From Monoplex corrugatus (Eukaryota > Mollusca > Gastropoda > Littorinimorpha > Ranellidae), in NCBI GenBank assembly GCA_030674185.1, contig JAPXFY010000031.1, forward strand, positions 34,102,039-34,166,038: a stretch of DNA of 64,000 nucleotides, written 5' to 3'. Under the pieces are notes generated by a model. It was not told the origin of the DNA and did not search any database. It worked only from the letters and a program-made list of their open reading frames with translations. Shown here piece by piece: positions 53,300 through 63,084 of this stretch. The first letter of the stretch is position 1; each line of letters begins with the position of its first letter. The position numbers and the translations under genes are program-made.

Positions 53300-54159
53300 G
53301 ATTCGTAATGCATGATCAAAGTTTGTTTTTGTTTATAAATCACGTTGTCAACTGCAATAAAAAAAAATTAAAATGAAGTTTGAAAAATGTTAACATGTCA
53401 TCTTTAAGTCTCCCCCATCTAGTTATAAATAAGGTTTAACTTGGAACGCACTTTCTATTTTCAGGTCGGAGTTGCTCCAATTTTAGAAAAGAGGGATCGA
53501 AGAGTTATCCTTCCTTGTGACGCACAATATGGCAGCGAGGAAAGGGGACGATGCCGGCTGCTGTATCTTTTCATCATTCCTGTGTACTCTCACAAAGCCG
53601 GTTGTGCTTGAAAATAATTTTCTAGTCACCAACACAAGAGGAGCAGTGAGTTTAAATTCTTTCATTCTTATTTTGATATTGTCTCGGAGATGTGCTTCTT
53701 TACGATTATCGTCAGCATTTATTACCATTAAAAATCATCTTCACAGATTTACTTCTAGATCTAGATCTAAACTGACCAGATCTTCACATCTGAAAAGCAA
53801 AATAATCGTCATGACCATGCCAAACCTCGTAAGTCGATTTTTCACGTTTTGAGAAAATCGAAAAAAAATGTTTCAAAAAATCAGTTGTCTTGGAATGAAA
53901 ATGCTTTTTGCCTCATTCTGTTCTAGTCTTTATAACAGTAATAACCCGTAATAGTTTCTGATGTATCATTTTAAACCTTAAAGTTATTAAAAAGTGACAC
54001 ATACAAGGTTTGTACCTGAAACTGTCAACCATTTTTTGGACTTACCAGGTTTGGCATTAACACTTAGCTGTTCTAAAACTATCAATTTCTGTTCTGTTCT
54101 GTTCTGCTCGATTCTGGTGTTTTTTTGTATCATGAACGCCTGTCATTTGTAACATTATC

Positions 54160-54345
54160 ATCATTGTCGCCATCATCTGTATTGATCACCGCCGCCGACC
54201 TCACCGCCACAACCATCACTTTCATCATCATCAATCATCATCAACAACAAGAAGAAGAACATCATCAGTCATAAATACCACTACCACCACCACCTTCATA
54301 GTCATCATCGTCGTCGTTGTGATCAGCATCACCAGTCCATCATCA
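54160..54345. repeat. ATC-rich trinucleotide repeat
   Basis: Interrupted ATC/ACC/CATCATC runs inside the DDE element. Confidence 0.85.
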
Positions 54346-54350
54346 TCCAC

Positions 54351-54690
54351 GTTTACACACTACCTTTAAAAATATAAAAACGACAAGATTTTTTTCTCTT
54401 TTACTGTTGAATGCAAACAACGAGCAATTTCCTTGCTAAATTTTTTTAAATGAAACTGAACATTGAAAATAACAATCATCCAAGGTTCTGGTTTAAACAA
54501 TTCTTAAACAGAGTTTATACATTACCTTTAAAAATATAAAAAAGAAAAGATTTTTTTCTCTTCTTTACTGTTGAATGAAAAAAAACGAGCAATATCTTTG
54601 CTGAAACTTTTAAAATGAAACTGAACATTGAAAATAACAAACATCCAAGGTTCTGGGCTGAAACAACCTCGTAAACAGAGCCACACCATG
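54351..54690. repeat. tandem duplication, two copies of about 162 bp
   Basis: GTTTACACACTACCTTTAAA (54,351) recurs as GTTTATACATTACCTTTAAA (54,513), and the similarity continues through GAAACTGAACATTGAAAATA and ATCCAAGGTTCTGG in both copies. Confidence 0.9.
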
Positions 54691-54825
54691 TCCCTTTACT
54701 TTCTGCACCTTTACTTGTGTCCTCTTTTCAATGCTGGAATAAAATGGGCTGCTTTGCCACGACCTGCAACAGGTACAGCTGTACACTGCTGTAAAAAGGG
54801 AGGGAGGAGACTTTTGCAAGGTAGC

Positions 54826-55956
54826 CTATTGGTGAGGAAGACCATCGTAAAATGAATGGTACTCTCTGGGGATCACGGGCTTCAGTTGCTGCAGATCTCT
54901 GAATTTAGTGAGCTTGATGGGGCGGAGCTGGGTGTAGAGCTGCGTGAGAGGTGCTCCTCCCCCACGGTTGGGCCTGCGAGGCAGAGGACTCCAGGAGTCA
55001 GTGAGGTGCAGTTTGTATGAGATGTGACCATCAGCAGTGTACAACAAAGCACGGATGTCAGTGACCTAGGGCTCACCAACCGAGTTTCCTGGGCGAATGC
55101 TTCTGTAATATTTCAGGCCTGAAAAGTCCTTGAAGAAACTGTAGTCCAGGTTTCCTAACAACGTACGGAACTTTCGTTGTCCTGGCGGACTCCGTCACTT
55201 CGATGTACTCTGCGGGCCAGTATATTTGGCGACCATGTAGCTTGCGTTCGATGGCTGAATGAACACTATCCACCTCCATGAAGGTGTGCCCCTTCTCCAG
55301 AAACTTCTGGTAGATGGTCAGTTGCTTTGTCACGGCCAAATGAAGGAGACTGTTTGAGAGGGTGACATTACGGTTCTGGTAACCGCAGCCGTCTGAGTAG
55401 AGAATGACCGTGTCGATTGCCTGACTGGCAATGGCATTTGAAATAAAGTCATAGGTGCAGGAAGCAAAACAGTTGCTGCTGACGTCACCCTTGTTTCATC
55501 CCAGAAGTAACAGGACACGTCTTGCCTGGCTAAGTCATAAAGCGTGAAATTATGACAAAGTTTCGTCTTAAAATAACTGGCATTGGCTAGTAGGCTAGGA
55601 GCCAAAAGAACCAACACAGTGCTGTCATCTTCACATCTTCTTTTGTCTTTTTTTTTTTCTGCTCTGGCCTCTTCTTTCCGCCTCAGGTGAGTGACGTACT
55701 CCTCTTCACAGTTTCCAAATCCGTAGGCAGCACAAAGGTTACATTGGTCTTTCTTGGGTTTCCAAAAACCAATGTTCATTTTCTTAGCAGCCTTCATCAA
55801 GATTTGCCTGGAAATTCGCTTCACGCCTTTGGAGTCGCAGTATCCTGGAACAGTTTGTACAGACGAGTCTTGGACTGGATGTCTGTCTGCAAGTACACTT
55901 TGGTTGTATTCTTCTGGGACATACTCCGTTATTGGTATGCTCCTGCAATAGACCAT
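54826..55956 (-). pseudogene. transposase-like protein of the unassigned DDE family, two frameshifts and a stop
   Basis: Minus-strand blocks in order are KPKKDQCNLCAAYGFGNCEE, HLRRKEEARAEKKKDK, YFKTKLCHNFTLYDLARQDV and CYFWDET (Asp-Glu). In another frame come NCFASCTYDFIS and ILYSDGCGYQNRNVTLSNS (second Asp), followed by YQKFLEKGHTFMEVDSVHS with AIERKL (candidate third acidic residue). After a further shift the blocks are DYSFFKDFSGLKYYRSIRPG, a TAG near 55,063, VTDIRALLYTADG, TKFRDLQQLKPVIPREYHSF and a stop. I recognise this arrangement from large families of uncharacterised invertebrate proteins, and the D-D-E-like spacing plus copy-like context suggest a transposase (inference). The shifts lie near 55,490 and 55,155. 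Confidence 0.65.
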
Positions 55957-56174
55957 CGCAGTCTGTTATATAACATGAGAGGGTGGTTGATTTTCTTTCT
56001 TATTTAACAGGCTTGAGCTTCACAAAACCCTTGATACATTATAAATCACCGTCAGACTGAAAGAAGATTGAAGATCAGACAGAGGGTCAGTACACACTTG
56101 GGCTTTGCAAAACTGCTTTATACTCCCGGTTTTTTTTTTTTTTTTTCAAATCTTTAGTCTCGTGTCTGGTACTT

Positions 56175-56500
56175 ACACATACTCCCGACAACTTGGACAC
56201 ATGAACTGCTCATCCTTCATGATGGAGTCTTCCACAGTGTCGAATGGTACACACCTCACATGAAACTTCCTTTCACACAAGCTGCACCCAAACAGCCATG
56301 GGGTGTCATCTGAGTCAAAATAGATAATCCCGTCACCAATCTCATCAAACCAATCTCTCCAAACGTCTCTCATAAGCTTGAATGGGTCTTTGGCAGGTAC
56401 TTCACAAATTCCGCATATGCACGCTGCAGCATCATCGGTTGACAAGCAGGGTGAATGGGGCAACTGACAACGTCCACAAAGGGTACTGTTTTCAGACATG
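56175..56500 (-). CDS. PHD-like zinc-finger exon, probably first coding exon of the DDE gene
   Basis: From an ATG near 56,500 the minus-strand frame reads CGRCQLPHSPC, CICGICEVPAKDPF, WRDWFDEIGDGIIYFDSDD, then LFGCSLCERKFHVRCVPFD and EQFMCPSCREYV. The Cys/His spacing at the end (C-x2-C-x4-H-x2-C ... C-x2-C) is PHD-like. It stops at a consensus 5' splice site (GT|GTAAGTACC near 56,175), so it should splice to downstream sequence; the transposase frame begins about 220 bp further on. A link between the two is inferred from proximity and orientation. Confidence 0.55.
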
Positions 56501-56786
56501 GTATGCTGAAAGATAAAAAACAAAACTAAATATGACTGCATTTCGATTGTCAAATGCATACAATGTGCACAGTGTACTAATGCTAAAATTTCAAACAGCC
56601 TACACCCAAAGCTCGTCTCAGATAGCATTGGAAAAGTCAGCATTAATTTTCAAAGTAGTTTATTTTTGCGTGAGGGGGGGCACAACCCTTCCCCCCACCC
56701 CCTCCCCATGTTCAATGCAAAAATACAAGCATTAATACCAGATATAATCTGCCTACAAGCTAAAATGATTGTGCCACAGAACATTG

Positions 56787-56787
<1 letters not shown>

Positions 56788-56868
<81 letters not shown>
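56788..56868. repeat. (AG)n microsatellite
   Basis: About 80 bp of uninterrupted AG. Confidence 0.97.
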
Positions 56869-56869
<1 letters not shown>

Positions 56870-57234
56870 TCGCTTGATTACAAGTCCTGGATCTATCATT
56901 ACACAACATCAGTCAGTTTACAAATGACAGGAAAACAATGACCAAAATCTTTCAAAATGTATACCCTGCAGTTTTAAGCGAATTAAAAGGAAAATAAACT
57001 TACCGTAGACAAAATCACAGAGCATGAAAGACGATGCCTTCGTTAGACGACATGTTCTTTTCCTCGTAACTCGTGTGACCACTCCAACTTCCCACCAAAA
57101 TGTGCGTTCCAAACCTCGTAACTTGACTTACGAGGTTTGCATAGATCCTCTCGTGACATTAAAAAACTCGTAAGTTTAACTTACAAGGTTTGTGCAGACC
57201 ACTGCCGGACAGTTTTGAGATACAAGGTTTGATC

Positions 57235-57298
57235 ACATGCAGCTATGCGGAGGGCGTCAGCCAGGATGCAGTATGATCCATTTCCGGTTGCGCGAAAC
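57235..57298 (+). repeat. MULE left terminal inverted repeat
   Basis: Pairs with 61,282-61,345. The two differ by scattered substitutions and a few indels. Confidence 0.9.
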
Positions 57299-57740
57299 TG
57301 ATTGGACTAGTTTCGTTTGCTCTTCCACATGTGAGCTTCCAAAGGATGTTACATTCTCTCGTACGTACACGCTCAGTGGGAAAAAAACTGGGTAAACTTC
57401 TTTGTGAAACCCAGCAACATGATGATGGTGGCACTGCTTCAATCTGACCGTTAAATTATAAGGTATGGGCTGAAGATCGTTTTGTTACAGTGTGTTAAGC
57501 TCCAGGAAAGTGTTTGCATGTTATCACTCCGATTGTGCTTGAAGCCACTATCGTCTTCTTCGTCGTTCGGAGTGGAAACCCCCGGCTGGAGGAACATCCC
57601 ACTGTCACCTCTTTGGCAATGGCAAAACTTTAACCCTTTGAGGCTCAGGCTTGCGGGCAATACTACTAACGAAAAGTTTGTCAACAGGAGCCTCTGACAC
57701 ACCCAAAGGGTTTATTAAGTCCTCCCCGGCCCCTCTCTCC

Positions 57741-57791
57741 ACACACACACACACACACACGCACGCACATGCACACGCACACGCACACACG

Positions 57792-57826
<35 letters not shown>
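57741..57826. repeat. (CA)n microsatellite
   Basis: About 85 bp of CA with GC-containing interruptions, inside the non-coding left part of the MULE. Confidence 0.96.
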
Positions 57827-58386
57827 TTTCAGTGTATCATCACGAGTGCATTAATTTTAGACCAATTTTATTTCAAAACACCAGCACCAACAGCACATGA
57901 TAACAGCATCCTTCTTCATAGCACTAAGAGCAATATCCACTGTCTTTCAAAAAGTATTAAGTGACATGTGTCAAACAGTCTTTTAATCGTATGTGACACT
58001 GTTACTGCATAAAATGTAAAGTTATCACAAGTAATGCATACCTGAACATGTAGTATATGAGAGAGAGAGAGGGGAGAGAGAGAGATTATGATGATGATGA
58101 ACCTTTATTTTCATATTCATGTTTTATTTACCATCTTCTTTTTAATGTACAGTACAAGTTCTTGTGCACATTCGGGTGATATCCTGTGTACAGTCAGGGA
58201 GTATCAATGCTTTCTGTATATAACAGTCATAGATATAAAATAATGTGGTGTCCATAGCAAATATATGGTCAATGTAACTCTGCCGTAGGAAGTATTTTTT
58301 TTACCACAGGGGAGAATGCTTGCAATTAACAGTTTAATAGTCTCATAACATGAACGTGGGCATAACAACATAAACATGTATTCATG

Positions 58387-58620
58387 TTAAACTGCCTGTT
58401 CTCTGTTTCGGCAAACAGAACAATGACCATTATATTGTTCGTCCCCAACCTGCACATCACATGCAACATGTATCCATGCCTTGCAGTGTGTACATTCGAA
58501 CCAGTTCACTTGTGGAGTATTGTGGTTGTCATCTTTCTTGAAGCACACAGCACATCTTACTGCTTGTCTATCTGACAGGCTCTCCTCAAACTTTTCTCTC
58601 TCCATCCTGGGCTTCAACAT
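58387..58620 (-). CDS. PHD-like zinc-finger ORF at the 3' end of the MULE gene
   Basis: 77 codons, with CAVCFKKDDN, WFECTHCKAWIHVACDVQVG and HCSVCRNREQ: a compact Cys4-His-Cys3 arrangement typical of PHD fingers. It follows the transposase in the same orientation. The intervening 80 bp hold a different frame and a possible donor (CAG|GTAGGT), so it may be the last exon of the transposase or a separate short protein. PHD fingers bind histone tails and occur fused to several eukaryotic transposases. Confidence 0.6.
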   Translation of the reverse strand: MLKPRMEREKFEESLSDRQAVRCAVCFKKDDNHNTPQVNWFECTHCKAWIHVACDVQVGDEQYNGHCSVCRNREQAV

Positions 58621-58699
58621 TTTTATTTGGAGGGTATGTGGTCTTTTTTTTCAAATGACCTACCTGAACTACTGGCATCCACTTCCTGCAAGCCACTCC

Positions 58700-61041
58700 C
58701 TATGCTATAAGCTTCCTGCAAACGTTGGAGGATAGCTTGTAAGGTGCTAACATTGTTTGTTTTGTTAGTTCAATTATGTCACTTGTTTTGCTAAAGATAG
58801 CTGATGTAATTTTTTCTATTTGATGGCTTTTCTCAGGTTTATCTTGACAGAGGAGTGCTTTGTAAAAGTCCACATTGCTTTCATGTGCTGTGTCGTCATT
58901 GTTTTCTGACTGTTCTGGTTCAACGTTTGTCATATGCACAGCATGTATGTGTTTACATGTGACAGCTTTTGTTAAGAAATCTGGGCACGTGCATGTATAC
59001 ATATGAATGCAAACCCGGCAGTTATCACAAACCAGTCTGCACTTGCATATTTCAGTTCTTACTCTGTTAACAGTGTACACCTTGCCAGCAACAGTTGAGG
59101 AGGGCACAGACCATTCTCCCTCAGTGCCATCAGTTTGTTCTATTCCTAGCACACTGTTGGCATCTTTATGTCTATTTTTAATTTCCCGTAAGCGTTGTGT
59201 TACTTTTCCCTTTTCCAGTTTAATGAGTTCATCTACAGCTTTGTCCCTAGCAATTTTCAACAAGACAACCAAAAGATAATCAACTCGTCTGTTTTGTTTT
59301 CGATTGAAATAGATATCCTTTAGAACACGGTGGAATGCTTCTGCGTACATGTTGGTATTTGCTACTGCTCCTATTCTAAAACATGCTGCCCATAAAAAAA
59401 TTTTGTTTTCAGCTACAAAGTTCTGTGAAAAATAATTCAGAAATGGTGGTGAAGTCTGCTCGAGGAAACTAAGGAACTGTTGTAGTGTTCTGCGGAAATT
59501 TGCTTCATCAGTGTCTGTTTGCAGCAGTTTTAAATAGGCAAAGGTATTACACTGTTGTTCATCAAAGTGTATTAAGTTTTTTGTGTTTTCGCCAGCATTT
59601 ATCCACATGCCAGGAACAGTAAAAACGTCTTATGGGTTGGGGAATGTTGCACACCGTGCATTGTAGAAATTGTTTGCCAAGTCGCTCATAAATATGTCTG
59701 TTGTAAAATTTTGCCCACAACAGCGCTTAACAGACTGAAAAAAAACTTCAAGAATTTCAGCATCCTCTCTGTTGGACACAGCCCAAGCAACTGGCACAGC
59801 CTCCTCAAATTCATCTAGTACCAGAACTGTTGTCAGCATGAAATCATACTGTGTTGTATTGTGTGTCGAGTCAATACAAATTATCTTGGAAGCATACTTG
59901 ATCATCATGTTTCTCTGAAATGCTGTTTGAAGGCACAGGAGGAAGTCTTCATCTTTCAAATGATCATGTGGTGTTCCTTGAGGCTTGTAGAAAATCACAG
60001 GATTATCAGGTTCTGTTATTAATTCCTGCACCCACAGGTCCACACTTATACCATCCTCATGATGTTTTTGAGTGCCAGAAATGTTGTACTGTTTCTTGAT
60101 GTTCTGTATGTCTTTTCTAGTGACTAAAGTATCCCTTGTGACATCTGTCATTTTATCTCTAATGTCGTCAAGAATTTTGGTAATTTCTACACCCTGTGCT
60201 AATTTTTCAACTATAAACTTTTTGAGATCATCTGAGAGGTTTAAATGGCCAAGTTCCATGCAGTGACCAGTGTGTTGCAAACAGTATTCTACATCTAATT
60301 TGCCAGTGACAGAATTTTTTGCGTACAGTGGATGAATGAGGTGCATTTGAAGCCAATCTTGCGTGAGCCTTGTGATTTTTTTGCACGTTTCCTCTCACTA
60401 GTTTCAGTGACCCTGGGTCTCTCCTCGTCAGAACGATGACAATAGTAAGATGTGGTTGTGTGTTCTTTGAAGGTTTTAGAACTACTGTTTCTAACATACT
60501 GAGAAGATGTGTCTTTCTCTGTCTTTGTCTTCCAGGCATGAAATTCTTCTTCTGTATTAAATGTTTGTGTCCTGATCTGCAAATCCTGGTCATGTTCAGA
60601 CTGATAATGAGCTATGAGTTGCTGAATTGTGATGCATTTGAAGTCAGGACATAGCTGACACACACAGCGTGGAATTTGAGGGGTTTGAGAGTCTTCCAGT
60701 TCTGTCATGTGCTGTCTTCTTTTGTGCTTGAAAAGCGCTTGCCGTGTTGTCATGTGCAAGTTACAGATGGGACAAATGTATTCACGGGGTGTGTTTTCTT
60801 TGCCTGCTTTTGATTTCGGTATGTGCATTTGCATGTTTGCAGCTTGCGGTTTGGAGTTCTGTTCAGGGCCTGAGTGGTTGAGGTGTGTGCTGAATTCTGC
60901 TGGGGAATCTGAGTGCTTGAGGTGTGTGCTGAGTTCTGTTTGGGGGCCTGAGTGCTTGAGTTGTGTGCTGAATTCTGCTGGGGTGTCTGAGTGCTTGAGG
61001 CGTGTGCTGAGTTCTGTTTGGGGCCTCTGTGCTTGAGGCAT
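58700..61041 (-). pseudogene. MULE transposase with C2H2 fingers and SWIM domain, three frameshifts
   Basis: Frame 1 (from 61,041) has an N-terminal repeat, then two C2H2-type fingers (CPICNLHMTTRQALFKHKRR with QH; CQLCPDF...LIAHYQSEH) and the FNTEEEFHAWK/YYCHRS region typical before the MULE core. A one-base shift in an A6 run near 60,318 leads to frame 2: VEYCLQHTGHCMELGHL, MIKYASKIICIDSTHNTTQY (first Asp) and FMSDLANNFYNA (second Asp). Two further shifts at 59,600-59,650 surround TFYCSWHVDKCWRK. The last frame carries NTNMYAEAFHRVLKDIYF (Glu) and the SWIM finger CTCPDFLTKAVTCKHIHAVH. All three catalytic acidic residues are present. As read, no continuous protein is made. Confidence 0.9.
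60880..61035 (-). repeat. in-frame minisatellite in the MULE transposase N-terminus
   Basis: About four alternating units of roughly 39-40 bp encode LKHSDTPAEFST and LKHSGPQTELST types in turn. Units with GCTGAATTCTGCTGGGG alternate with units with GCTGAGTTCTGTTTGGGG on the plus strand. Confidence 0.85.
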
Positions 61042-61281
61042 GTGAGTTTTTCTGAAATCAGAGCAGATCTACATGAATTTTACCAATCACCCAGAAACCT
61101 CTCTCTCTCTCTCTCAACACAAACACACACTGTGACACTCACTCCCCCACTCCCAAACCGGGACTGAATATTTTTCTTACCTCTGGGCTGATGATGCATG
61201 TCAAAATCAACACAGAACGTCGCGCCAAAAACGTGGGAAGCGGACGTGTGGAAGAGAAAAGGAAAGTAGCAGTCGAATTTC

Positions 61282-61345
61282 GCATTTCGCGCAATCGGAA
61301 CCGGAAATATGCACGCTGGCTGACACTCTCCGCATAGCTGCAAGT
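61282..61345 (-). repeat. MULE right terminal inverted repeat
   Basis: Inverted counterpart of 57,235-57,298, abutting the 9-bp duplication GGTTTGATC. Confidence 0.9.
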
Positions 61346-61481
61346 GGTTTGATCGCATGCTTAGCGCTTGTGTCCACAGACCCCGCACAAACCATACTTT
61401 TTGCGGGCCAGAAAAGGTATGGACAGAAAAGTGCGGTTACCCGTCTACACAGGGTCCGCATAGTTCTGCCCACTTTGCAAG

Positions 61482-61777
61482 ATGGCGGTGACAAGGAAGC
61501 GCAAGATTTTTCTGCTCTGGTGGTGGTACAAAAGAAGATCTCTAGCATCCAAACGACGTTTTTGGGTGCACCCAATTTGTAAAGATCGGGGAGTTTTAGG
61601 AGAATTCAAACTACTGCCCCAAATATTAACAGACGAGGAGAAATGTTTGGAATACTTTCGAATGAGACAAACAACATTTCAATCGTTGCTGCGGTTATGT
61701 GCCAATGGGCTACAGAAACAAAACACAAACTGGAGGAAATCAATTTCACCAAGAGAAAGATTGGTAGTCACACTCAG
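61482..61777 (+). CDS. Harbinger-2 transposase, exon 1
   Basis: Starts ATGGCGGTG and reads 98 codons plus two bases: a basic N-terminus (RKRKIFLLWWWYKRR, SKRRFWVHPI), then YFRMRQTTFQSLLRLC and SPRERLVVTL. It ends at a consensus donor, CTCAG|GTAAGA. Joined to exon 2 the frame gives LRYLATGNSFRSLAFSF, the conserved helix-turn-helix segment of the family, which confirms the intron 61,778-63,084. Confidence 0.88.
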
Positions 61778-61811
61778 GTAAGATCAGTTCATTTACATTC
61801 TTGAAACTAGC

Positions 61812-62248
61812 CATCTTCAAAAATGTATTTATTGAAAATCAAATCCAAATGTTAAAGCATCAACTGAAAATCATATCAATTTTCTATTCTTTTATTTAAA
61901 GAATACCTTTATGAAAACTACTCTCACAAATGAAACTCATACTTGTAGTTGTAAAAAGTACACTTCCCTTGTCCCTGACATCATCTTGTTGTGATAAAAG
62001 GACATTAAACTGCCAAATAACAAGAAGAAGAACAATTTACATTGTAAGAAATGTCTTTATTGAATATTCTATTCTTTTATTTAAAGAATACCTTTATGAA
62101 AACTACTCTCATCTTCAAAAATGTATTTATTGAAAATCAAATCCAAATGTTAAAGCATCAACTGAAAATCATATCAATTTTCTATTCTTTTATTTAAAGA
62201 ATACCTTTATGAAAACTACTCTCACAAATGAAACTCATACTTGTAGTT
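61812..62248. repeat. 139-bp identical direct repeat, 298 bp apart, plus a partial third copy
   Basis: 61,812-61,950 and 62,110-62,248 agree at every base by eye. A piece of the same sequence (CTATTCTTTTATTTAAAGAA and about 30 bp more) is also present at 62,068-62,109. The repeat lies in the transposase intron and ends at the stop codon region of the MADF-BESS gene. Confidence 0.92.
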
Positions 62249-62988
62249 TTACAGTTGAGTGTAGTATTGGTCTTCCAAATACGATGGGTGACAACTTTGG
62301 CCACCTTGTCTACTCTCCTCATATTGGGCATAGCTTTCAACACTGCTGGGGGTAGGACTTGGTTGTACACGAGTTCCCTGTCTGGGTGGGTGAAATGTGT
62401 GAAACGTGGGAACATGGGAACTTTTTGCTTTGGCCCTTTCTAAATAGCTAATGAGTAGGCCGTGGACCTCGTGCTTGAATTTTAATGTTCTAGTGGGTCC
62501 AGCTGGGTCATCATTGGCTGAAGTCCTTTCCAGAAACTTAAATGTCCATCTGGATCGTTGTCCTTTTCAGATTCCGTCAAAGCATTCAGAATTTTCATGT
62601 CAAAGTCATTACTGTCTCTCTTCTTGCGCTTTTTTGTTGGTGGCGGTGGCCGAACGGTTGTTTTCTCTGCTTCAGTTGCAGCAGCAGTTGTCGGTTGTAG
62701 GTCAGGTTCAAATTGCTCTTGACTGTCCTCTGGACAAGGACTGGGTGTCGAAGCAGTTTCATCATCACTTTTTGATGCTTCATTTGGTGCTGGCAGAGCA
62801 ACATTTGTGAATGTCTGTGAGCACTCAATAAATGTGTCAAGAAAGGACATAGCATCAAAAAGTGGCCATTTTTTCTTCCTTTCAGCTGCCATCCCGGACT
62901 TCGTTGTTCCATGAATCTTCTTTTGCTTTCTGTAATAGTCCCTGAGATAAGCCCATCTCTTCTTGACTAGTTCAGCTGAAACAAACAA
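62249..62988 (-). CDS. Harbinger-2 MADF-BESS protein, last exon, one probable frameshift
   Basis: The exon starts after a good acceptor (TTTGTTTCAG) near 62,974 with ELVKKRWAYLRDYYRKQKK and KKKWPLFDAMSFLDTF, the second half of a MADF domain, followed by an acidic/Ser-rich linker, KKRKKRDSNDFDMKILNAL and a BESS-like FWKGLQPMMTQLDP. The frame then ends at 62,482, but an adjacent frame continues sensibly (FKHEVHGLLISYLERAK, then QYEESRQGGQSCHPSYLE) to a TAA at 62,249-62,251. A one-base shift near 62,490 is therefore likely. The first half of MADF is not in the window to the right as far as I can see, so its exon probably lies beyond 64,000. Confidence 0.75.
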
Positions 62989-63084
62989 ATGGTTGAAACA
63001 TTGTTAGCTTCAGTGTAAACGATGTTTAGACAAATTATTATGCAATCTAATTTGGTCTCTTTGTGTTTCTCTCTATTTTTACAG

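Larger units (their letters stand above)
53818..57231 (-). mobile_element. unassigned DDE transposon with AAACCT(C/T)GTAA subterminal motifs
   Basis: A damaged transposase gene is bracketed by repeated AAACCT(C/T)GTAA-like motifs. They occur as CCAAACCTCGTAAGTC (53,820) and TACAAGGTTTGTACC (54,003) on the left, and as CCAAACCTCGTAACTTGAC then TTACGAGGTTTG (57,110-57,140), CTCGTAAGTTTAACTTACAA (57,167-57,186) and TACAAGGTTTG (57,221-57,231) on the right. Exact ends and target duplication were not established; the Mutator-like element inserts at the last motif. The family is not named: no superfamily could be assigned with confidence. Confidence 0.6.
57235..61345 (-). mobile_element. Mutator-like element (MULE), complete, 4,111 bp
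   Basis: Imperfect terminal inverted repeats of about 60-65 bp (57,235-57,298 and 61,282-61,345; both start AC-TGCAGCTATGCGGAG and share GTCAGCCAG and ATTTCCGGTT) enclose a transposase gene. The 9-bp sequence GGTTTGATC stands directly outside both ends (57,226-57,234 and 61,346-61,354) without mismatch. TIR length, 9-bp duplication, MULE-type DDE core and SWIM finger agree on the Mutator superfamily. The insertion site is the last subterminal motif of the neighbouring DDE element. Confidence 0.94.

Noticed and set aside
57451..57702. An 83-codon minus-strand frame inside the MULE with a Cys-His-Cys cluster and an acidic stretch
   Set aside because: No recognisable domain and no splice link to the transposase could be shown.
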